Below, piece after piece: positions 8,945-18,021 of a DNA stretch of 34,910 nt. The notes beneath the pieces were generated by a model that was not told where the DNA came from, ran no database searches, and saw only the letters and a program-made list of their open reading frames with translations. Every line of letters starts with the position of its first letter. The first letter of the stretch is position 1. The position numbers and the translations under genes were made by a program. This DNA comes from Methyloversatilis universalis (GTDB lineage: Bacteria > Pseudomonadota > Gammaproteobacteria > Methylococcales > Methylococcaceae): positions 1 to 34,910 of the forward strand of contig DYIL01000037.1 in assembly GCA_020723665.1 (NCBI GenBank), given 5' to 3'.

Positions 8945-9745
8945 TCACAGTAACTCGAATGTGAAGCCGCCCACGTCATGGTTCGGCTTGGCCAGAAGCA
9001 AGCGGATTTCGAACGGTTTGCCGACGGGCATCAGCGACACGGATTCCCCTTCGGGAAGATATTCCGCAGGCGTGAATATCCGCTCCGCAACCGGGCTTCC
9101 GTTGAGTTCGATAAGCACCAGCTTCAGATTGGGCAGTATCTGCGGCAGGTCGGACTGGTTCGCAAAGATAAGTTGGAACTCCAGAGCATCGTCGCGCATC
9201 GAATCCGGCCGTAAAGCCCGATCGAAAATGTGGATTCGGCGCACGTCCTTATAAGGCGGCAAATGACAATCGACGGTCTTGCAGATCATTTCCAGCCAGG
9301 GGCGCATACGCGCGCTCTGCACCATTCGGCCGCCCTCGAAAACGACCAGTTGGACAATCAGAAGGGCCGCCAATCCAGAGACGCCCAACCCCCACCAGAC
9401 CACCGGCGTTACCGAAAGCGGACCGGTACTTTTTTCCCCACGGCTCCCCTTCCCTTCCTGTTCGAACGCCTGTGCATCGTAGGCCGAACCCGCGCCTTCG
9501 CTGCCCGATTTGTCGGGCGGTTTTGGCTCGAATTTCGGCAGAAGCACTGCATCCCGATCTCCTAAGAGTGGCGGCCTGATTTGAGGTGCGTCCTCGCGCG
9601 TTGTGTCCTTCACCGCATGTCCCAAGGACACCAAGGCGTTGAAAACGATCTGGCAACGCTCGCAAAGCGCTTCGCCGCGTCCGGCGCGCAATTGATCAAC
9701 GCTGATGCGGTACGCGGTCTTACACTCGGGGCAGCGGGTAAACAC
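8945..9745 (-). CDS. Zinc-ribbon, DUF3426 membrane protein
   Basis: A 266-residue protein. It begins with an MJ0042-type zinc ribbon, CPECKTAY (Cys5, Cys8) and CERC (~28-31). A polar, low-complexity linker and one transmembrane segment near residues 113-135 (VVWWGLGVSGLAALLIVQLV) come next. The C-terminal ~120-residue periplasmic DUF3426 domain includes DRALRPDSMRDDALEFQLIF. The function of the family is not established. It sits three bases after prmA in the accB-accC-prmA cluster, where such genes are common in gammaproteobacteria, and is convergent with the pseudogene. Confidence 0.85.
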   Translation of the reverse strand: MFTRCPECKTAYRISVDQLRAGRGEALCERCQIVFNALVSLGHAVKDTTREDAPQIRPPLLGDRDAVLLPKFEPKPPDKSGSEGAGSAYDAQAFEQEGKGSRGEKSTGPLSVTPVVWWGLGVSGLAALLIVQLVVFEGGRMVQSARMRPWLEMICKTVDCHLPPYKDVRRIHIFDRALRPDSMRDDALEFQLIFANQSDLPQILPNLKLVLIELNGSPVAERIFTPAEYLPEGESVSLMPVGKPFEIRLLLAKPNHDVGGFTFELL

Positions 9746-9748
9746 GCT

Positions 9749-10627
9749 TCAACCTCGACGCTTTATGCCTGTGAGCAGCGCCCACTCCTCGCGAAGTTCA
9801 GGGGGAGAAAAATCGAACTGGGAAATGTAGGCCGCGCGAACGCTTTCGACCTGCGCCGCCAAAATACCGGACAACCCCAAGCGCCCACCGGGCAGGACTT
9901 TTTCGCCGACCTCCGCCGCGAGTTCGATCAAAGGCGCAGCCAGGATATTGGCCACCACGACATCGGCACGAACGGCAGCGATCTCGCGCGGGTAACCGAG
10001 CCGCAAACGATGCTCCACGCCGTTCTTGCGCGCGTTTTCCTCCGACGCCGTGAGCGCCTGAGGATCGATGTCCACGCCGTAGGCTTTCGCCGCGCCTAGC
10101 TTCAATGCGGCCACCGCCAGAATACCCGAACCGCAGCCGTAATCGATCACGGTCTTGCCTTGCAAATCCTGACCGTCCAACCATTCGAGACAAAGCGCAG
10201 TCGTGGCGTGCGTCCCGGTTCCGAAAGCAAGGCCGGGATCAAGCACCACGTTGACGGCCCGCGGCTCCGGAGGCTCGAAGCCGGTCGGACAAATCCAGAG
10301 TCTCCGGCCGAAGCGCATCGGTTGAAAATGATCCAGCCAGGCTCGTTCCCATGCGCGGTCTTCCAAATCCTCGAGCTGATACTGCACCACCCGCTCGCCG
10401 AATTCATTTGCGATCGCATCTAGGACGCGGTCGATCTCGGCATCGGCATCGAACAATCCGATGACTTTGGTCCGGCGCCAAACCGGCGTCTCCCCTGGCT
10501 TGGGCTCGAACAAGGGCTGGTCGCCGGCATCTTCGAAGCTGACGGCAACGGCACCGAGATTCGCCAAGAAATCGGAAACCGGCTCCGCCCCGGATTCGTC
10601 CACCGTAATCGCCAGCTGTTGCCACAT
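9749..10627 (-). CDS. prmA: Ribosomal protein L11 methyltransferase
   Basis: A 292-residue class I SAM-dependent methyltransferase that trimethylates several amino groups of ribosomal protein L11. The N-terminal ~100 residues are the L11-recognition domain. The catalytic domain shows GLAFGTGTHATT (PrmA signature), the SAM loop VIDYGCGSGILAVAAL and VVANILAAPLIELA. Length is typical. Its ATG overlaps the accC stop by one base (TGATG), so it is coupled to accC. Confidence 0.95.
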   Translation of the reverse strand: MWQQLAITVDESGAEPVSDFLANLGAVAVSFEDAGDQPLFEPKPGETPVWRRTKVIGLFDADAEIDRVLDAIANEFGERVVQYQLEDLEDRAWERAWLDHFQPMRFGRRLWICPTGFEPPEPRAVNVVLDPGLAFGTGTHATTALCLEWLDGQDLQGKTVIDYGCGSGILAVAALKLGAAKAYGVDIDPQALTASEENARKNGVEHRLRLGYPREIAAVRADVVVANILAAPLIELAAEVGEKVLPGGRLGLSGILAAQVESVRAAYISQFDFSPPELREEWALLTGIKRRG

Positions 10628-11973
10628 CAGTGTTTCAATCCGAGCTTCTGCTCCAAATAATGGATGTTCTGTCCGCCGGCATTAAAGGCTGTGTCGTTGA
10701 TGATGTCCAGCAACAAAGGAATATTGCACTTGATGCCGCCGATGACCATTTCCTGAAGCGCCATACGGGCTCGCGCGATAGCCCCGCTCCTGGTCTCACC
10801 GTGGGCGATGAGCTTGCCGATCATCGAGTCATAGTAAGGAGGCACCCGATAGCCATTATAAATATGCGTCTCGACCCGTATGCCCGGACCTCCGGGCATA
10901 TGGAACTGCTCGATCACGCCGGGACACGGGATAAAACTTTGAGGATCTTCGGCGTTGATCCGGCACTCTACGGCATGGCCTCGCAACTGAACATCTTCCT
11001 GCCGGATCGACAAAGGCTCCCCGGCGGCTATGCGAAGCTGTTCCTTGACGATATCGAAGCCCGTCACCATTTCCGTCACAGGATGTTCCACCTGCACGCG
11101 GGTGTTCATCTCGATGAAGTAAAACTGGCCGTCCTGGTAAAGAAACTCGAAGGTCCCGGCGCCCAGATAGCCGATTTCCTGGCAGGCTTTGACGCAGCGC
11201 TCTCCCATCTCGTGGCGCTGTTCCTCGGTGATGCCCGGCGCAGGCGCTTCCTCGATGACTTTCTGATGCCGGCGCTGGGTGGAGCAATCGCGTTCGCCTA
11301 GATGAACCACGTTGCCGTGACTGTCGGCCAACACCTGGAATTCGATATGCCGCGGATTTTCCAGGAATTTCTCCATGTAAACCGTATCGTTACCGAAGGC
11401 CGCCGCAGCCTCCCCGCGCGTCAGCGTGATGGCGCTCGGGAGATTCGCCTCGCTGTGAACCACCCGCATGCCGCGTCCGCCGCCGCCGCCTGCCGCCTTG
11501 ATGATGATCGGAAAACCGATGCGCCGGGCGATCTTGAGATTCTCGTCGTAATTTTCGCTCAAAGGGCCATCCGAGCCCGGCAGGCACGGAATGCCGGCTT
11601 TTTTCATGGCCTCGATGGCGGACACCTTATCGCCCATGAGACGTATGGTCTCCGGGCGAGGGCCTATGAAAACGAAGCCGCTTTGAATCACTTTCTCCGC
11701 GAAATCGGCGTTTTCGGACAGAAAACCATAGCCGGGATGGATGGCTACCGAGTCGGTGACTTCGGCCGAACTGATGATGGCCGGAATGTTGAGATAGCTT
11801 TCTTTCGACGGGGCCGGACCGATACACACGGACTCGTCGGCGAGCCGCACATGCTTGAGATCCCGATCGGCCTCGGAATGTACGGCCACAACTTTGATGC
11901 CGAGTTCGCGACAGGCACGAAGAATGCGCAGGGCGATTTCGCCCCGGTTGGCGATAAGAACTTTACCGAGCAT
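10627..11973 (-). CDS. accC: Acetyl-CoA carboxylase biotin carboxylase subunit
   Basis: The biotin carboxylase of the multi-subunit acetyl-CoA carboxylase: ATP-dependent carboxylation of the biotin on AccB, the first step of fatty acid synthesis. The chosen ATG gives [20 protein letters not shown], the conserved N-terminus, with AGGTG eight bases upstream; a TTG two codons earlier is less likely. The 448-residue ATP-grasp enzyme has the Gly-rich loop [32 protein letters not shown] and [18 protein letters not shown]. It lies 50 bases after accB and overlaps prmA. Confidence 0.97.
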   Translation of the reverse strand: MLGKVLIANRGEIALRILRACRELGIKVVAVHSEADRDLKHVRLADESVCIGPAPSKESYLNIPAIISSAEVTDSVAIHPGYGFLSENADFAEKVIQSGFVFIGPRPETIRLMGDKVSAIEAMKKAGIPCLPGSDGPLSENYDENLKIARRIGFPIIIKAAGGGGGRGMRVVHSEANLPSAITLTRGEAAAAFGNDTVYMEKFLENPRHIEFQVLADSHGNVVHLGERDCSTQRRHQKVIEEAPAPGITEEQRHEMGERCVKACQEIGYLGAGTFEFLYQDGQFYFIEMNTRVQVEHPVTEMVTGFDIVKEQLRIAAGEPLSIRQEDVQLRGHAVECRINAEDPQSFIPCPGVIEQFHMPGGPGIRVETHIYNGYRVPPYYDSMIGKLIAHGETRSGAIARARMALQEMVIGGIKCNIPLLLDIINDTAFNAGGQNIHYLEQKLGLKH

Positions 11974-12023
11974 GAACAAACACCTGGTGGGTTGGGCGAA
12001 TTACAGACAACGCCGTTAGGCCC

Positions 12024-12467
12024 TTACTCGATGACGAACAAGGGTTGGTTGTATTCCACCGGTTGGGCGTTCTCCACCAGCACCTTCGCAATCACGCCGG
12101 CTTTGTCGGCCTCGATCTGATTCAGGATTTTCATCGCCTCGATGATGCAGAGCGTATCGCCCACTTCCACTCGCTGCCCGACCTCCACAAAGGGTTTCGC
12201 TCCCGGCGACGGCGAACGGTAAAACGTTCCCACCATGGGTGATCGCACGATATGGCCCGTCAGTTTGTCCGTCGTCGCCTCGACCAACTGGGGTGACCCG
12301 GCCTCCTGTACCGCCGGGACCGGGGCCGGCAAAACTTGCAGCGGTTGCGGTGCGACGCTGCTGTACCGACTGATGCGTACCGACTCCTCCCCCTCGCGAA
12401 TCTCGATTTCGGCGATACCCGACTCTTCGATCATTTCGATGAGCTTCTTTATTTTTCTAATATCCAT
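12024..12467 (-). CDS. accB: Biotin carboxyl carrier protein of acetyl-CoA carboxylase
   Basis: A 147-residue BCCP: N-terminal AccC-binding segment ([20 protein letters not shown]), a Pro/Ala-rich flexible linker (~35-75) and a C-terminal biotinyl domain. The biotin lysine lies in [18 protein letters not shown]. The residue after the target Lys is Ile instead of the very common Met. The protein carries carboxybiotin between AccC and the carboxyltransferase. It lies three bases after aroQ and upstream of accC, the usual operon order. Confidence 0.96.
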   Translation of the reverse strand: MDIRKIKKLIEMIEESGIAEIEIREGEESVRISRYSSVAPQPLQVLPAPVPAVQEAGSPQLVEATTDKLTGHIVRSPMVGTFYRSPSPGAKPFVEVGQRVEVGDTLCIIEAMKILNQIEADKAGVIAKVLVENAQPVEYNQPLFVIE

Positions 12468-12470
12468 GGT

Positions 12471-12914
12471 TTACCCTGTTTCTAGGATGTGTACGGCCGC
12501 GGTCAAGGCGAGCTCATAACCGAGTCCGCCGAATCCGCAGATAACGCCTTTGGCGATATCGGACAAATAAGAATGTTTACGGAACGGCTCCCGCGCATGG
12601 ATGTTCGATAAATGGACTTCGATAAAAGGAATACGGGTGGCGAGAAACGCATCGCGCAGCGCAATGCTGGTATGCGTATAAGCTCCCGGATTGATGAGTA
12701 TAAAGTCTACGGATTCCCTGAACGCCCGGTGAATACGGTCGATGAGTTCGTGCTCGGCGTTGCTCTGGAAAAATTCCAGACGACAGCCCAGCGCTTGCGC
12801 CTTCGAATCCAACGCAGACTCGATATCGCCGAGCGATTGACTGCCGTAAAGTCCTGGCTCGCGAACCCCGAGCAAATTGAGATTCGGGCCGTTAAGCACG
12901 AGGATGTTTGCCAT
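12471..12914 (-). CDS. aroQ: 3-dehydroquinate dehydratase, type II
   Basis: A 147-residue type II dehydroquinase converting 3-dehydroquinate to 3-dehydroshikimate in the shikimate pathway. It shows the signature start [21 protein letters not shown] (catalytic Tyr), [15 protein letters not shown], and [18 protein letters not shown] with the catalytic His. The length is normal. It is the first gene of the aroQ-accB-accC-prmA-DUF3426 run, with intergenic distances of three bases to accB. Confidence 0.96.
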   Translation of the reverse strand: MANILVLNGPNLNLLGVREPGLYGSQSLGDIESALDSKAQALGCRLEFFQSNAEHELIDRIHRAFRESVDFILINPGAYTHTSIALRDAFLATRIPFIEVHLSNIHAREPFRKHSYLSDIAKGVICGFGGLGYELALTAAVHILETG

Positions 12915-12953
12915 ATTGAGAGAGCAGACTCGTTTCCGATGACGCAGAAGCCG

Positions 12954-12984
12954 AAAAGCCGCGGGCTATTTTGCCGAAACCCGC
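12954..12984 (-). terminator. Possible terminator after the tlpA-like gene
   Basis: On the minus strand GCGGG pairs with CCCGC around a 14-base loop, followed by GGCTTTT. It lies in the 136-base gap between the thioredoxin-like gene and aroQ. The short stem makes this tentative. Confidence 0.35.
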
Positions 12985-13050
12985 AAAATCTGTCCACAAA
13001 TGAGGAATTTCGCTTAAGTTCGGCGCAGTTAGCGCATTTTGACGAAAAGG

Positions 13051-13575
13051 TCAATGAAGCAGAGGTCCGAGAACCTCGATGAGCTGCTCTCTCGAGAACG
13101 GTCCGACATGGGCATCCGCCAACTGGCCGTCGCGGTTGAAAACGGCGGAAAACGGCAAGACATCAAGCCGGTTTCCGAGGCTCTCCGCCCAAGCGGCGGC
13201 GCGTTCGTCGCCCAGCCATATCGGATAGTTGACCGGTGTCTCTTTCAAAAAGTCTTGAACGGCCTCCGACTCGTCGATAGCGACACCGACGAACTGAACG
13301 CCTTTACCGCCCAATTCCGTCTGCAAGCGGGTGAACTCCGGCATCTCTTCGCGGCACGGAGCGCACCAGGTCGCCCAGAAATTGAGCACGAGAATCTTCC
13401 CCTTCCACTCGGCGATATCGTGCAAATTTCCGTCGAGATCCCTGAGCGAGACGCGCTCCGGAGGAACGCCATTTCCCGGGGCGGTCGATTCTCCGCTCAT
13501 CCAGCGCTGGGCAAGCATACCCAGAAGCAACGCGGCCAACGCGAGCAATCCGTATAGAAGCTTCGGCGATTTCAC
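13051..13575 (-). CDS. TlpA/ResA-like membrane-anchored thioredoxin
   Basis: A 174-residue protein with an N-terminal membrane anchor (LLYGLLALAALLLGMLAQRW) and a periplasmic thioredoxin domain. The active site is WCAPC (Cys71, Cys74) in NFWATWCAPCREEMPEF, and the cis-Pro region is DVLPFSAVFNRDG. TlpA/ResA proteins reduce periplasmic disulfides, for example during cytochrome c maturation. The GTG start overlaps the dsbD stop (GTGA), so it is coupled to dsbD, a plausible electron donor. Its exact client is unknown. Confidence 0.9.
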   Translation of the reverse strand: MKSPKLLYGLLALAALLLGMLAQRWMSGESTAPGNGVPPERVSLRDLDGNLHDIAEWKGKILVLNFWATWCAPCREEMPEFTRLQTELGGKGVQFVGVAIDESEAVQDFLKETPVNYPIWLGDERAAAWAESLGNRLDVLPFSAVFNRDGQLADAHVGPFSREQLIEVLGPLLH

Positions 13576-16010
13576 TGCAACACCCTTTGCACATGTCCGA
13601 CAAATTCGTCCGCGTTCATATAACCGACGACACGAAACGCTTTCCGCTCCTGCCGGTCCGGTCCGAAGAACAGAGTCGCTGGCGGTCCGATAAGGCCGAA
13701 GTGTTTCAAAAGCGCCTGATCATCCGCCGAATTTTGCGTGACGTCGGCCTGCAGCAACACGACGTCGGCGAGCGCATTCTGAACCCTAGGGTCGGCGAAA
13801 GTATAACGCTCCATTTCCTTACAGGAGATGCACCAATCGGCATAGAAATCCAGCATGACCCACTTTCCGGCAGCCTCGGCCGCGGTCACCTGCGCGTTCA
13901 GGTCGTCAAGCGTCCTAATCTTCCGGAACGCTATCGACGGCTGCGACGCCGTGGCCGTCGCCGGATATATGCCGCGCAAGGGCTGCAGCGGATCGGTGCT
14001 GTTCGAAGCGACGCCGATCAACAGCAACACCCCGTAGGTGAGCATGACGATACCTACGCCCTTCCACAGTCTGCGCCAGCCGGAAGCCGGATGAGGCAGA
14101 GCATCCAGGGCACCGAGGTAAATCGCCGGAATGATCAGCAGCAGCGCCCAAAGGAACATGGATACGGCGACGGGAAGAATGCGCTCGAGGAGCCAAACGG
14201 CGATCGCCAGAAGACCCACACCGAAAGCGGCCTTGACCGCATTCATCCAGGTTCCGGCCTTGGGCAGCAATTTCCCCGCGGACGCGCCGATGATCAGCAA
14301 AGGAATGCCCATCCCCAAGCCCAGGGCGAACAGAGCCAGGCCGCCAAGCACGGCATCGCCGGTCTGGCCGATATAGATAAGCGCGCCGGCCAGGGGCGCC
14401 GCCACGCAGGGTCCTACGATCAAGGCCGAGAGAGCTCCCATGATCGCTGCGCCCGTCAGGGTGCCGCCGCGCTGCCGGTTGCTGAGGGAAACCACGCGAG
14501 ATTGGATGAACTCCGGCATTTGCAGCGTGTAGACGCCGAACATGGACAAGGCCAGCAGCACGAATACGGCACTGAACGCGACGATGACCTCGGGCTTTTG
14601 GAGCAGCATCTGGAGGTTGCTGCCGAAAAGGCCGGCCAAAACGCCGAAGACGGTATAGGCCAGAGCCGATGCCAAAACGTAACTGAGCGACAGCATGAAA
14701 GCTCGGCCCGTCGTGATCGTGTGGCCGTTGCCGACGATGATGCCCGACAGGATCGGGATCATCGGAAAAATACAAGGCGTGAACGCCAGCAGCAGCCCGA
14801 ATCCCAGAAAACTGAGAACCGTGCCCCAAGCAGAATCGCTTTGCAGCGCGAAAGCGATCCGGTCCTGCTCCGACACCGGCTCGGGCGGACTCGCCGCCGA
14901 CGCCAGCGTCCCGGCCCCGCCGGCCGGCAAATCCAGGCTCACGGTTTTCTGCATGGGCGGGTAGCATACGCCCTTCTCCGCGCAGCCCTGGTAGTTCGCC
15001 TGCAATTGAATATTGACCGGCTGGCCGTCGGCGCGCGACAAGGGAACGGCGAAACCGACTTCCTCGTGGAACACTTCCACCGCGCCGAACTCTTCGTCGT
15101 GCTTGGGTTCGCCGTGGGGAATCTCATACCTGCCGAGCTTTACGCCGCTCGATTCGAGCAAAGCCAGCTTGAATTTCTCGCGGTAGAGATAATACCCGTC
15201 GGCAATCTGCCAGCTGACCCACAGCGTATTGGGGTCCTTCACCTCGGCGAAAAAGCGGAAAGCCTCGTCCGGCGGCAGCAGATCGACAGGCTGGGTCTTG
15301 ATGCCCAGCGATTTGAACGCCTCGGCCAATTTTCCGAGCGAGTCGGTCTTGGGCGCGCTCGCGCCGTTCGAAGGCCATCGCACGCTCACCGTCTGCTTGT
15401 ACGGCGGGTAGCACACCCCGACATCGGCGCAGCCCTGCGAGGTTACATCGAGAGCCAGCGCATCGGCGGTGCCACCGCTCCGCATCAACGGAAGACGGAT
15501 ATCGACATGCCCGCGATAGATCTCCATCTCGCCGAAAAATTCGTCGTGCTTGGTTTCTCCCTTCGGAAAAACCGGCTCGCCCAAATCGACACCCGAAGTC
15601 TTGGAGGCGAACTTGAATTTTTGCCGGTACAGATAATAACCGTCCGCAATATCGACCCCGATCAGGGCTTCGTTGCCCTCGACTCGTGCCGATGCCCGGA
15701 AAGCTTGCTCGGGCGGCAGAAGCTCATCGCTAGCGATGGCCCAAACCATGCCCGTCCAGGCCGACAAAAAGACAAACAACAACCCAAAAACCCACTCGCG
15801 GAACCAAAAGTATACGCACACGTTTGCAAAGCCGTCATTCCGGCATGGATTGCCGGAATCTAGAACACAGGGACGTGAAAGGCCTTTGCCATCCTTGGCG
15901 CCTGGACCCCGGCACTCCAATCGCAAACGGTGTCTTCGGGGGCACCTAAGCCACCCTTCCCTACCGGGGCGACGATCTGTGTAGATACCTTTGTCGGGGA
16001 ACTGCGGCAT
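13572..16010 (-). CDS. dsbD: Thiol:disulfide interchange protein DsbD with two alpha domains
   Basis: DsbD moves electrons from cytoplasmic thioredoxin to periplasmic partners. Counting from the ATG at 16010 (812 residues), there are two tandem N-terminal DsbD-alpha domains with Cys pairs GCADVGVC (194/200) and GCAEKGVC (343/349). The multi-span beta domain starts near 398 with TPCIFP and GPCVAAP, and the C-terminal gamma thioredoxin has DFYADWCISCKEMERYTF. Most DsbD proteins have one alpha domain. Residues ~8-68 are encoded by an inserted repeat (15807-15992). Deleting it joins MPQFPD to RFREWVFGLLFVFLSAW, a good signal peptide, so the ATG at 16010 was probably the original start. A GTG at 15821 just before the signal core is another option today. 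Confidence 0.88.
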   Translation of the reverse strand: MPQFPDKGIYTDRRPGREGWLRCPRRHRLRLECRGPGAKDGKGLSRPCVLDSGNPCRNDGFANVCVYFWFREWVFGLLFVFLSAWTGMVWAIASDELLPPEQAFRASARVEGNEALIGVDIADGYYLYRQKFKFASKTSGVDLGEPVFPKGETKHDEFFGEMEIYRGHVDIRLPLMRSGGTADALALDVTSQGCADVGVCYPPYKQTVSVRWPSNGASAPKTDSLGKLAEAFKSLGIKTQPVDLLPPDEAFRFFAEVKDPNTLWVSWQIADGYYLYREKFKLALLESSGVKLGRYEIPHGEPKHDEEFGAVEVFHEEVGFAVPLSRADGQPVNIQLQANYQGCAEKGVCYPPMQKTVSLDLPAGGAGTLASAASPPEPVSEQDRIAFALQSDSAWGTVLSFLGFGLLLAFTPCIFPMIPILSGIIVGNGHTITTGRAFMLSLSYVLASALAYTVFGVLAGLFGSNLQMLLQKPEVIVAFSAVFVLLALSMFGVYTLQMPEFIQSRVVSLSNRQRGGTLTGAAIMGALSALIVGPCVAAPLAGALIYIGQTGDAVLGGLALFALGLGMGIPLLIIGASAGKLLPKAGTWMNAVKAAFGVGLLAIAVWLLERILPVAVSMFLWALLLIIPAIYLGALDALPHPASGWRRLWKGVGIVMLTYGVLLLIGVASNSTDPLQPLRGIYPATATASQPSIAFRKIRTLDDLNAQVTAAEAAGKWVMLDFYADWCISCKEMERYTFADPRVQNALADVVLLQADVTQNSADDQALLKHFGLIGPPATLFFGPDRQERKAFRVVGYMNADEFVGHVQRVLQ
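15807..15992. mobile_element. Element B2, in-frame insertion in dsbD
   Basis: An approximately 186-base repeat with imperfect inverted ends: AAAGTATACGCACAC on the left, GTGTAGATACCTT on the right. It shares its whole interior with B1 at 29704-29888 (GTCATTCCGGCATGGA, CTTGGCGCCTGGAC, CTCCAATCGCAAACG). It is open in the dsbD frame for about 60 codons. Confidence 0.7.
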
Positions 16011-16081
16011 AACAAAATCACTCAGTAGGAAAAAGGTCGGAACGTGAACGTGTGCCCGGGAGCAGTTACCCGGACGGTCCT

Positions 16082-16411
16082 TCAATTTTCGGGGTGCAGC
16101 CATTCGCCGATCCAGTCAAGGTACGCGGTCGAACCTCGCAGTACGGGGACCGCGATGATCTCGGGAAGTTCGTACGGGTGTTTCTCGCACACAAAGGCTT
16201 CCAACGTTTCGAAAACAGCCGTTTCGGTCTTCATCAGGAGAAGATGTTCCTGGGCGGTTTCTATCTTGCCTTCCCAGGGATAAACGGATGTCAGTCCGGG
16301 GACGATGTTGACGCAGGTTGCCAAACGTTTCGCGACCACGGCCTCAGCCAGCGTCTCCGCGGTTTTCGCATCCGGACAAGTGCACAAAACTAGACAGTAT
16401 TCGGTAGACAT
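16082..16411 (-). CDS. cutA: Divalent cation tolerance protein CutA
   Basis: A 109-residue CutA1 protein, a small trimeric protein linked to copper/divalent metal tolerance in E. coli; its molecular role is still debated. Diagnostic segments are CTCPDAKTAETLAEAVV, LATCVNIVPGLTSVYPWEGK, HLLLMKTETA and HPYELPEIIAVPV. The ATG at 16411 gives the family length; a GTG four codons upstream is possible. It lies upstream of dsbD, the same order as cutA-dsbD in enterobacteria. Confidence 0.93.
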   Translation of the reverse strand: MSTEYCLVLCTCPDAKTAETLAEAVVAKRLATCVNIVPGLTSVYPWEGKIETAQEHLLLMKTETAVFETLEAFVCEKHPYELPEIIAVPVLRGSTAYLDWIGEWLHPEN

Positions 16412-16458
16412 GGCAAAAAGCACGGCATTAATCGGAATTCTAAACGTATGAGGACTTA

Positions 16459-16887
16459 ATGAACATCGGTCAATGGTTATTGCTGGCCCTATTGAGCTTG
16501 CCGATCCTAGAGATTTATGTGTTGATCAAACTCATCGGTTCGCTGGGTTTCCTATTCACTTTGGTCTTGCTGCTGGGTGCCGCGGCGCTGGGCACTTTTT
16601 TATTGAGGATACAGGGTTGGACCACCTGGTTCCGCGTTCAGCAAGCCCTGGCGCGAGGCGAATTGCCGGCCCGCGAGATGATCGAAGGCGGCTTGATCGC
16701 CGCCGGGGGGCTATTGCTCCTGATACCCGGTTTCATCAGCGACGTGCTGGCCTTGTTCTGCTTGCTGCCGGTCACCCGGAAACGACTCGCGCGACGCATT
16801 CTCGAAAGCGGCGTTTCGCACCCTCCCGGAAAGGCGACACGCGAAGTGCGACACACGATAGAGGGCGAATTCAAACGTGAAGATTGA
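16459..16887 (+). CDS. fxsA: FxsA family membrane protein
   Basis: A 142-residue inner-membrane protein with hydrophobic segments near residues 5-22 (LLALLSLPILEIYVLIKLIG), 29-50 and 77-105 (GGLIAAGGLLLLIPGFISD), then a basic and polar cytoplasmic tail. The motif P-ILEIYVLI-K and the LIPGFISD..A turn mark the FxsA family, named for the suppression of F-exclusion of phage T7 when overproduced. The gene is divergent from cutA across a 47-base gap. Confidence 0.9.
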   Translation: MNIGQWLLLALLSLPILEIYVLIKLIGSLGFLFTLVLLLGAAALGTFLLRIQGWTTWFRVQQALARGELPAREMIEGGLIAAGGLLLLIPGFISDVLALFCLLPVTRKRLARRILESGVSHPPGKATREVRHTIEGEFKRED

Positions 16888-17231
16888 ACTTTAACGCCTA
16901 CGGATTTTTCCGCCGATCTACTTCCGACAAGGTTTTGAGCATAGGCCGCCATCCGGCTTGCTTTTTGCGGCATTCATCCTGGCTGCAAGCGAAGCGCCCC
17001 CTCACTTTATCGCAGTCCCTGGACCTAAACGCCTATCCCAGTAGGTCCCAAAACCCTTCGACTCCGCTCAGGACATATTCTCCGACAGGTCCGTCCTGAG
17101 ATTTTATGTTTGATGTCAATCTGCCATTGCGAGTCGTGAAGAATCGAAGCTTGAGTTTTGCCGATGCAGGAAAAACGTGATGCGCGCGATCTTGCGGGCA
17201 GTCACAAGGCCTACCGATCAGCCGGGATATG
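16888..17231. other. Gene-free stretch with repeat debris
   Basis: No supported gene. CCCTTCGACTCCGCTCAGGAC near 17057 and GTCCGTCCTGAG near 17090 are pieces of the same dispersed repeat type seen at 8361 and 17914, arranged roughly head-to-head. Confidence 0.5.
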
Positions 17232-17638
17232 ACCTAGGCTTGTGCAGCGGTATCGCCCCCGGAATGGGCACTTGGATAGCTTGATGTCGGCGCCTGTGAA
17301 ACATGGCTTGCCTGCCTTTGTTTCTGGAGGAAATCGCTTCGCGCTATCCGAACGAACGTATCGTTAGGGTGGTCGATGGTATCGGGTGGCACAAGAGCGA
17401 GCGGTTTCCATTTCCGCCCCATCGCCGGCTGGGGTTCTTGCCCTCTTATGCGTTCGAACTGAACACGGTCTAGCCTCTCCGGGACGAGTGGCGGGAGAAG
17501 GCTTTTCACCACGGGGTGTTTGACCGTCTTGATGAATTGTAAGACCACCTGGAGCACGCCTTGCGGGATCTCGAAAACGATACGGCACGCGTGTATTCCG
17601 TTACCGCCAGATCATGGATTGTTAATGCACTATAGAGC
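17232..17638 (+). pseudogene. IS630-family transposase remnant (C-terminal half)
   Basis: In translation, with one frameshift near 17250-17300, one reads NGHLDSLMSAPVKH, LPLFLEEIASRYPNERIV, RVVDGIGWHKSERF, RRLGFLPSYAFELNTV, stop, PLRDEWREKAFHHGVFDRLD, stop, DHLEHALRDLENDTARVYSV. This matches the DDE catalytic half of IS630 transposases: second Asp in VVDGIGWHKS, final Glu expected at FELNTVE. The codon for that catalytic Glu is a TAG. The N-terminal half is missing, so the element is inactive. Confidence 0.75.
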
Positions 17639-17708
17639 ACCTCGAAAATCTTCGAGGGCTCGTACGGGGCAGGGATGTCCCGTCGTTTTCAGTCTGGTAA
17701 GTGGTTAA

Positions 17709-17890
17709 GGAAGCTCTGAGTAAGTCCTCTCCCACTGGGACAAACCTGTCCTGAGCTTGTCGAAAGGCCGTGCTTCGCACGTTAGCGTTCGCTCCCGGCG
17801 AACGGGTGCACGGGTAAGCGCCGCTTGCGGCTCCCAACAGGGAAAGTGCGGCGTGATAGGCTTGGGTGAGGGCCCTTTTGAGCCCATCCC
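17709..17890. mobile_element. Element A2 (degenerate copy of family A)
   Basis: It starts GGAAGCTCTGAGTAAGTCC after TTAA (17705-17708) and shares the long interior with A3 and A5 (GGCCGTGCTTCGCACGTTAG, AGCGCCGCTTGCGGCTCCCA, GTGCGGCGTGATAGG). The right-hand GCTTCC end is missing; the copy runs into repeat D at about 17910. Confidence 0.6.
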
Positions 17891-17909
17891 AATAGGCCGT
17901 TCGCCCTGA

Positions 17910-17988
17910 GCCCTTCGACCTCGCTCAGGACAGGCTTATCCCGGCCTACCATTAAAGAAACTTTCTTTTTGTTCGAAAAAATGGAATA
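17910..17988 (+). repeat. Repeat D, copy 2 (uninterrupted)
   Basis: CCCTTCGACCTCGCTCAGGA through CATTAAAGAAACTTTCTTTT to ATGGAAT. This is the intact counterpart of the 8355-8695 copy, and its single TTAA (17952-17955) is the empty site for element A1. It ends shortly before the stop of the transpeptidase gene. Confidence 0.7.
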
Positions 17989-18021
17989 ATTCCCTGCCGC
18001 TATACTGCCGTGAAAAACGCC

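Noticed and set aside
13587..15863. 758-codon open frame on the plus strand
   Set aside because: It is antisense to dsbD, whose domains and cysteines are all conserved; the plus frame has no recognisable protein features.
17234..17557. 107-codon minus-strand protein
   Set aside because: It is the antisense of the IS630 transposase relic; the plus strand explains the sequence.
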